Below, piece after piece: positions 32,534 to 38,117 of a stretch of DNA of 38,117 bases. Origin of the DNA: Tahibacter harae. GTDB lineage: Bacteria > Pseudomonadota > Gammaproteobacteria > Xanthomonadales > Rhodanobacteraceae. A program made the position numbers and the translations under genes. Each line of letters opens with the position of its first letter. The stretch's first letter is position 1. The notes beneath the pieces are model-generated. The model saw only the letters and a program-made list of their open reading frames with translations, was not told the origin of the DNA and did no database searches. The stretch lies in NCBI RefSeq assembly GCF_024437735.1, contig NZ_JANFQO010000033.1:1-38117 (forward strand), read 5' to 3'.

Positions 32534-33442
32534 ATGGCCCCCCGCAGCAGCAACACCACCCAGCGCCGCACCCTACGTCCGCCCGGCGGCCGCTCGGCGC
32601 GGCAGGGGTCGGCCTGCGTGGTAGTGATCCATGGCGAGAACCTGGGACTGCGCCTGGAGCTGGACGACAAGCCCGTGGTGATAGGCCGCTCGCCGGATGT
32701 GGAGCTGCAGATCAATCACCGCAGCATCTCGCGCCTGCACTGCCGCATCTGGCGCGAGGCCAGCGGCTACCGCATCCGCGATCTGGATTCGACCAACAAG
32801 ACCTTCCTCAACGAGCAGCCCATACTCGAAGCGGAGCTGCGCGACGGCGACCATATCGGCGTCGGCGACAGCGTGCTGAAGTTCATGGAGCAGGGCTCCA
32901 TTGAGGCGCGCTACCACGAGGAGCTGTACCAGCTCGCCACCTCCGATCCGCTCACCGGCCTGTACAACCGGCGCCAGTTCCAGGAGCTGATGGAGAAGGA
33001 GATCCTGCGCGCCACGCGCCACCTGCGCACGCTGTGCCTGGCCCTGGTCGACATCGATCACTTCAAGCCGATCAACGACCGCTACGGCCATCCCGCCGGC
33101 GACGTGGTGATCCGCGGCATCGCCCAGCTGCTGCGCCACAACGCCCGCGCCGACCAGCTGATCGCGCGCATCGGCGGCGAGGAGTTCGCCCTGGTTTTCG
33201 CCGAGCAGAGCCTGGCCGATGCGGTGGCCTCGGCCGAGCGCCTGCGCCGGGTGATCGAACTCAACTCGTTCGAACTCGGCGGCAAGCCCGCGACGGTGAC
33301 GGTCAGCCTGGGCGTGGCGCAGTGGCGCCGCGGCATGAGCGGGCTGTCCGACCTGATGCGTGCTGCCGACCAGCAGCTGTACCGGGCCAAGCAGGGCGGA
33401 CGCAACCGGGTCTGCTATCTGGATGAAGTCCGGGAGCCGTAA
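32534..33442 (+). CDS. Diguanylate cyclase with N-terminal FHA domain
   Basis: A 302-residue cytoplasmic signalling protein. An FHA domain (about 47-120) has the phosphothreonine-binding G-R-S (51-53), S-x-x-H (SRLHC) and N-x-T-F-L-N motifs. The GGDEF domain (about 130-295) has the D-P-L-T-G-L-Y-N-R-R start, F-K-x-I-N-D and an intact catalytic GGEEF (214-218), so it should make cyclic di-GMP. The canonical R-x-x-D inhibitory site five residues before GGEEF is not in register (the nearest Asp is six before), so product inhibition may be absent. FHA recognition of a phosphorylated partner probably controls it. The start context is weak. Confidence 0.92.
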   Translation: MAPRSSNTTQRRTLRPPGGRSARQGSACVVVIHGENLGLRLELDDKPVVIGRSPDVELQINHRSISRLHCRIWREASGYRIRDLDSTNKTFLNEQPILEAELRDGDHIGVGDSVLKFMEQGSIEARYHEELYQLATSDPLTGLYNRRQFQELMEKEILRATRHLRTLCLALVDIDHFKPINDRYGHPAGDVVIRGIAQLLRHNARADQLIARIGGEEFALVFAEQSLADAVASAERLRRVIELNSFELGGKPATVTVSLGVAQWRRGMSGLSDLMRAADQQLYRAKQGGRNRVCYLDEVREP

Positions 33443-33447
33443 AGGCC

Positions 33448-33466
33448 GGGATCGGGGATCAGGGAT
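33448..33466. repeat. Intergenic GGGATC heptamer repeat
   Basis: GGGATCGGGGATCAGGGAT just after the cyclase stop, related to the runs at 2836, 33631 and 34702. With the copy at 33631 it forms an inverted pair around a 164-bp spacer. Confidence 0.55.
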
Positions 33467-33539
33467 GGTGCTGTGCCGCTACGGATCCTCCCGCTGCTTC
33501 TTCCATGGCTGTCCGGAAATTCCGCTGTTCCGAAATTCC

Positions 33540-33555
33540 CCGGGTTCGAACCCGG
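33540..33555. repeat. Perfect 16-bp palindrome CCGGGTTCGAACCCGG
   Basis: The sequence reads the same on both strands and lies in a non-coding gap, next to an inexact direct repeat (TCCGGAAATTCC, TTCCGAAATTCC). It resembles a tRNA T-arm but no tRNA can be folded around it. Possibly a protein-binding site. Confidence 0.5.
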
Positions 33556-33630
33556 TTACTGGGGACGCCCGGACGCAATCGTGGAATCGCACCGCACGAG
33601 TCCGCATCTGCGGTCGCAGCTGTTGCGAGT

Positions 33631-33646
33631 CCCCAATCCCGAATCC
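33631..33646. repeat. Intergenic GGGATTC heptamer repeat (inverted copy)
   Basis: CCCCAATCCCGAATCC on the plus strand is the inverted form of the run at 33448, 41 bp upstream of the transporter gene. The same motif occurs at 2836. Confidence 0.55.
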
Positions 33647-33686
33647 GGCACCTTAAGACCAAAGCCGCATTCGGCGCGCGCCACCG

Positions 33687-34697
33687 ATGACCTACCCTGA
33701 GCGGCCCATGCGCCGCAATCCCGCCCTCTACGCCGTCCTGATCGCGCTGCTCTCGGCGCTGTTCTTCACCTCGACCTACGTGCTCAACCGCGCCATGGCG
33801 GTGGATGGCGGGCATTGGGCCTGGACCGCGGCGCTGCGCTATTTCCTGACCTTGCCGCTGCTGGCCCTGGTGGTGCCGTTCAACGGCGGCTTCGCGCCGG
33901 TGTGGCGTGCGCTGCGCGCGCATCCCTGGCCCTGGCTGCTGTGGAGCGGCATAGGCTTCACCCTGTTCTGCGTCTGCCTGACCTGGGCCGCGGCCAGCGG
34001 GCCGTCCTGGCTGGTCGCCGGCAGTTTCCAGCTCACCGTCGTGGCCGGCATGCTGCTGGCGCCGCTGATCTACCGCGATGCGCGGGCGCGCCTGCCCAAG
34101 CGCGCGCTGGCCCTGGGCGTGCTGATCGTGACCGGCGTGCTGCTGCTGCAGCTGGGCCATTTCGACGGCCGTCTCGATGCGGCGGCGTGGGCGGCGCTGG
34201 TCAGCGTCGGCATTGCCGCCGTGCTCTATCCACTGGGCAACCGGCAGATCCTGCTGCATCTGGAACACAGCGGCGAAGACCTCAATGCCACCCAGCGCGT
34301 CTTCGGCATGACCCTGGCCAGCCAGCCGTTCTGGCTGCTGGTGGCGGCCTACGCGGTGCAGCAATCGGGCTGGCCGGGCCTGCCGCAGATCGCCATGGCC
34401 GGCGGCGTGGCGCTGTTCACCGGCACCATCGCCACCATCCTGTTCTTCCACGCCACCGGCCTGGTGCGCGACAACCCCACCGCCCTGGGCGCGGTAGAGG
34501 CCATGCAGGCGGCGGAGATCCTGTTCGCCACCGGCCTGGGCGTGGCCCTGCTCGGCGAGCACTGGCCCAGCGGCTGGGCCGCGGTCGGCGCAGGACTGGT
34601 CATCGTCGGCATCGCCGGCCTGAGCCTGGTGGTCGCGGCGCAGGCGGCGGGCGACCGGCGGCGGACGCAGGCGTTGCGAACGGATCGGGGGGCGTGA
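33687..34697 (+). CDS. Drug/metabolite transporter, EmrE-like multidrug efflux family
   Basis: A 336-residue inner-membrane protein with about ten transmembrane helices in two repeats. The sequence (FFTSTYVLNRAMAVDGGHWAWTAALRYFLTLPLL, FTLFCVCLTWAAASGPSWLVAGSFQ, FFHATGLVRDNPTALGAVEAMQAAE) matches the multidrug resistance efflux family of the DMT superfamily rather than standard EamA. The substrate cannot be read. ATG 33708 is an alternative start. The gene is flanked by GGGATTC-type repeats on both sides. Confidence 0.8.
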   Translation: MTYPERPMRRNPALYAVLIALLSALFFTSTYVLNRAMAVDGGHWAWTAALRYFLTLPLLALVVPFNGGFAPVWRALRAHPWPWLLWSGIGFTLFCVCLTWAAASGPSWLVAGSFQLTVVAGMLLAPLIYRDARARLPKRALALGVLIVTGVLLLQLGHFDGRLDAAAWAALVSVGIAAVLYPLGNRQILLHLEHSGEDLNATQRVFGMTLASQPFWLLVAAYAVQQSGWPGLPQIAMAGGVALFTGTIATILFFHATGLVRDNPTALGAVEAMQAAEILFATGLGVALLGEHWPSGWAAVGAGLVIVGIAGLSLVVAAQAAGDRRRTQALRTDRGA

Positions 34698-34701
34698 GAG
34701 C

Positions 34702-34722
34702 GGGATCGGGGATTCGGGATTT
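34702..34722. repeat. Intergenic GGGATC/GGGATTC heptamer repeat
   Basis: Three degenerate 7-bp units (GGGATCG, GGGATTC, GGGATTT) just after the transporter stop. Same family as 2836, 33448 and 33631. Confidence 0.55.
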
Positions 34723-34772
34723 GCGAAAGCCGGGACGCTGTATTCGCGAAGGCGGCTGCAGCGGGTGCGGCT

Positions 34773-35216
34773 TCAGACGCCGCGCCGCCGTCCGCCGCCC
34801 CAGGCCGACCAGCTGAAACCCAGCCCCGCCAGCAGCAGGATCGCCACCGCGTGCGGCACCGGATAGGCGACAGCCACCAGCAGGCAGCCGGCCAGGCACA
34901 GCCAGGCGCTGGCCGTGGCCAGCGGGCGCAGGCGCGCGGCGGGCAGGTCCTTGCCCATCCACCAGTAGGCCGTGCCGGCCAGGATCAGCAGCAGGGCGAA
35001 GCACAGGCTGAGCATGCAGTGCAGGGTCCACAGCGTGGTGCCCAGACGCGGTACCAGCACGTAGCTCTTCATCGCTTCGATCACCGCGCGGCGGCGCTCG
35101 TCCAGGACGAAATCGCTGACATAGAACTGGTAGTGCGCCGTGGCCTGCATGCCGGCGGATACCAGGAACACGCCGGCGGCGAACTTGATGCCGCGGCGCT
35201 GCTGCAGTTCGGACAT
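34773..35216 (-). CDS. Four-helix inner-membrane protein, function unknown
   Basis: A 147-residue protein with about four hydrophobic helices (about 10-30, 57-85, 97-116, 119-137). A short periplasmic or cytoplasmic loop carries M-Q-A-T-A-H-Y-Q-F-Y-V. No family was firmly recognised; small four-helix hypothetical proteins of the LIC_13387 type have a comparable layout. ATG 35216 is chosen because the upstream extension is Cys/Arg-rich and unlike a membrane protein. Divergent from the YkgJ-type gene. Confidence 0.65.
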   Translation of the reverse strand: MSELQQRRGIKFAAGVFLVSAGMQATAHYQFYVSDFVLDERRRAVIEAMKSYVLVPRLGTTLWTLHCMLSLCFALLLILAGTAYWWMGKDLPAARLRPLATASAWLCLAGCLLVAVAYPVPHAVAILLLAGLGFSWSAWGGGRRRGV

Positions 35217-35314
35217 GGTCGACGGCGATGCGGTGGACTGGCGGCAACGGTAGCAATCCGCGCCGGCGGCGGGCAACGCGCTAGACTGCGAAACAGCCCG
35301 AGCTGCCCCTGCCT

Positions 35315-35683
35315 ATGCCGCATCCCTGCCAGACCTGTGGCGCCTGCTGCGCCCGTTTCCGCGTGGCCTTCCACTGGTCCGAAACCACCGCCTTCAATCC
35401 CGACGGCATGCCGCTGGCACTGACCCAGCCGCTGGACGCCCACCGTGTCAGCATGCGCGGCACCGACTGCCGTGAGCCGCACTGCATCAACCTGGTCGGC
35501 ACGGTCGGCGGCGCGGTCAGTTGCAGCCAGTACGCGCGTCGTCCCTCGCCCTGCCGCGAGCTGGGCGCCGCCTGGGAGCATGGCGAACCCAGCCCGCAGT
35601 GCGACCGGGCGCGGGCGGCCTACGGGCTGGCGGCACTGACGCCGGAAAGCTGGCTGCCGGCGGCGGCTTCGCAGGATCCGTAG
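35315..35683 (+). CDS. YkgJ family cysteine-cluster protein
   Basis: A 122-residue protein with nine cysteines. The start C-x-x-C-x-x-C-C (Cys5, 8, 11, 12) and the later C-S-Q-Y-A-R-R-P-S-P-C-R (Cys70, Cys80) are the defining YkgJ signature and are thought to bind zinc or an iron-sulfur cluster. Function is unsettled. It is a short member of the family. It is divergent from the membrane protein at 34773. Confidence 0.88.
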   Translation: MPHPCQTCGACCARFRVAFHWSETTAFNPDGMPLALTQPLDAHRVSMRGTDCREPHCINLVGTVGGAVSCSQYARRPSPCRELGAAWEHGEPSPQCDRARAAYGLAALTPESWLPAAASQDP

Positions 35684-35704
35684 CAGCCATGGTGCGAAGC
35701 CGTG

Positions 35705-35727
35705 CCGATGCGGCAACGTCGCATCGG
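35705..35727. repeat. Hairpin between convergent genes
   Basis: CCGATGCG (35705-35712) pairs with CGCATCGG (35720-35727) around a 7-base loop, 22 bp past the YkgJ stop. It could end transcription from either side but has no T-run. Confidence 0.4.
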
Positions 35728-35842
35728 AGCGGTAGGCGCACCGGTGTCCACGCGGGCTGAAGTTCTGGTAGCGGCACTGCGGTGGGCAGATGCAGGCTTG
35801 TGATGACCGCGGCCGGGCAACGCCGCCGCTTCGCCGCAACGC

Positions 35843-36355
35843 TCAGGCGCGGCGCCGGTAGATGCCCTCGAACACCGTGGTCCAGGTCTTGCCGCCGTCG
35901 GCCGAGCTTTCCCACAGCTGGCGCACACTGCCGTCCGCGTTCGGCGTCCAGGTCACGCGCTGCGGCGAGCGCTTGCCGCTGGCCGGGTCCATCTGTTCGC
36001 CGCTGAGCACCATGCTGCCGCCTTGCAGGCTGCCGCTGAGGTAGAGCACGCCGGCGTCGTCGGCCACCCAGTACTGGTTCCATTGCGCGTTGCGCGCATC
36101 CCAGGCGCTGTAGCTGCGGCCGTTGGTGCCGCCGGCGCCGGTCCATTCCTCGCTGATCGCGCAGCCCTTGAGTACGGCCTGAATGCGATTGCGCCCGGCC
36201 GGCTTGCCCTGGGGCGTGGTCACGTCCCAGTCGCCGACCCAGAAATCGAACTGGTGGAAGACGGCGTCGGCGCAAGCGGGTTTCTTCACGTCGGCTACCT
36301 GGGCCTGCAATGGCAGGCTCAACAGCAAGGGCAGCGAAAACAGCAGGGTTCTCAT
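35843..36355 (-). CDS. Secreted DUF1579-like protein
   Basis: A 170-residue exported protein. The signal peptide ends near LQAQ-V. The FDFWVGDWDV motif (36-45) near the start of the mature chain, G-C-A-I-S-E-E-W and repeated beta strands (S-Y-S-A-W-D, W-N-Q-Y-W-V-A-D, R-V-T-W-T-P, W-E-S-S-A-D-G-G-K-T-W) fit DUF1579-like calycin-type barrels of unknown role. The frame stays open far upstream opposite icd, but ATG 36355 follows a GGGAGG nine bases before it and begins the signal peptide. Confidence 0.8.
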   Translation of the reverse strand: MRTLLFSLPLLLSLPLQAQVADVKKPACADAVFHQFDFWVGDWDVTTPQGKPAGRNRIQAVLKGCAISEEWTGAGGTNGRSYSAWDARNAQWNQYWVADDAGVLYLSGSLQGGSMVLSGEQMDPASGKRSPQRVTWTPNADGSVRQLWESSADGGKTWTTVFEGIYRRRA

Positions 36356-36553
36356 GGGCGCAGGCCTCCCCAGGCCGGTCGGTGACGGCGCCGAGTCTAG
36401 GCAACCGGCACCGGCCCGGACGCAGGAAATTGCGCGTACGCCGCAGCGCCCCGCCAACGCGCGATATCCGCACCAGCACGGCGCTTGGCTGCCATGATCC
36501 CGCACAGCGGCGCCCACCCCATCGAGCCCCTGGTCCCGGACAGTCCCGCTCCA

Positions 36554-36582
36554 TGGACGCGCACCGTCCCAACCGCGACAAT
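36554..36582 (+). promoter_or_regulatory. Weak promoter candidate for icd
   Basis: TGGACG and GACAAT are separated by 17 bp, each four of six to the sigma-70 consensus, giving a leader of about 50 bases. Found by eye only. Confidence 0.25.
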
Positions 36583-36637
36583 ACCGGGCTGAATACCTCC
36601 CGGCAGCCGCCTGCCAACCTTCCCACCGGAGACATCC

Positions 36638-37936
<1,299 letters not shown>

Positions 37937-37974
37937 TCCCGCGCGCCGGCGCCTGACGCCGGCCGTACAGTACA

Positions 37975-38014
37975 AAAACGGCGGACGCCCTCGCGTCCGC
38001 CGTTTCTTGTTTTC
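37975..38014 (+). terminator. Rho-independent terminator after icd
   Basis: ACGGCGGACGC and GCGTCCGCCGT form an 11-bp stem around CCTC, followed by TTCTTGTTTT. It lies about 40 bp past the icd stop. Confidence 0.88.
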
Positions 38015-38087
38015 GGCGCCCGGCGCCGTCGCGGCCGCGCGTGCCGGTGCGACAGCGGCAAGAGAAAACAGTGCGCAGAGGCGGGCC

Positions 38088-38117
38088 GCCGTTCGCGCGG
38101 GTACCCGCGCGAACGGC
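38088..38117. repeat. 30-bp perfect palindrome at the window end
   Basis: The last 30 bases read GCCGTTCGCGCGGGT and then its exact reverse complement. The palindrome ends at the last base of the window, so its true extent is unknown. It could be a terminator of a convergent gene beyond the edge. Confidence 0.6.

Noticed and set aside
33480-33570. tRNA suggested by GGGTTCGAACCC
   Set aside because: It looks like a T-arm but no acceptor, D or anticodon stems could be drawn around it.

Overview
The window is a GC-rich stretch of chromosome from a gammaproteobacterium, most likely order Xanthomonadales (Lysobacterales) and perhaps family Rhodanobacteraceae. This placement is inference. It rests on an E. 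coli-type NADP isocitrate dehydrogenase, a gpmI-envC-ctpA cluster, an aa3 oxidase cluster with ctaG, a PutA without its N-terminal DNA-binding domain, and GGGATTC-type intergenic repeats. Secreted proteins ending in FRD-x-FQ fit the same picture. Most of the window is ordinary core chromosome. The accessory parts are the 23.3-29.7 kb block and the 11-15 kb block.

Layout: (1) 0.1-2.7 kb, minus strand: a lipoprotein M28 metallopeptidase and a small secreted repeat protein with a predicted beta-solenoid fold. (2) 2.95-7.2 kb, plus strand: gpmI, an EnvC-like murein hydrolase activator and a CtpA-type S41 protease. (3) 7.5-11.0 kb, minus strand: an ExeA/GspA-like ATPase, a GspB-like protein and a rhomboid protease; the first two are accessory components of type II secretion. 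(4) 11.4-15.3 kb, plus strand: a secreted tandem-repeat protein, a Bax inhibitor-1 family membrane protein, a DUF3592-like membrane protein and a small secreted gene broken by two frameshifts. (5) 15.4-18.6 kb, minus strand: putA. (6) 18.7-23.3 kb, plus strand: the cytochrome c oxidase operon coxB-coxA-small membrane protein-ctaG-coxC, with a recognisable promoter and a strong terminator.

(7) 23.3-29.7 kb is accessory. It holds two secreted proteins on the minus strand, a 420-bp field of degenerate GGGACACCCA repeats and a CadC-like membrane transcription factor with TPR-like repeats. This block appears to split the oxidase cluster, because (8) 29.8-32.3 kb resumes it with a DUF2909-type twin-transmembrane protein, SURF1, a thioredoxin-like membrane protein and ctaA. 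Heme O synthase (ctaB) does not follow ctaA. (9) 32.5-38.1 kb holds an FHA-GGDEF diguanylate cyclase, a drug/metabolite transporter, a four-helix membrane protein, a YkgJ-type cysteine-cluster protein, a secreted DUF1579-like protein and icd. The window ends exactly on a 30-bp perfect palindrome.

Functionally the window combines aerobic respiration (aa3 oxidase and its copper/heme assembly factors, proline oxidation, isocitrate dehydrogenase, phosphoglycerate mutase) with envelope maintenance and protein secretion. I see no complete rRNA, tRNA, CRISPR array, prophage or intact insertion sequence. The least explained items are the GGGACACCCA repeat field, the shared C-terminal FRD-x-FQ tag, a hairpin that could mask the ribosome binding site of the 11.4 kb secreted protein, and the twice-frameshifted small gene at 14.9 kb.
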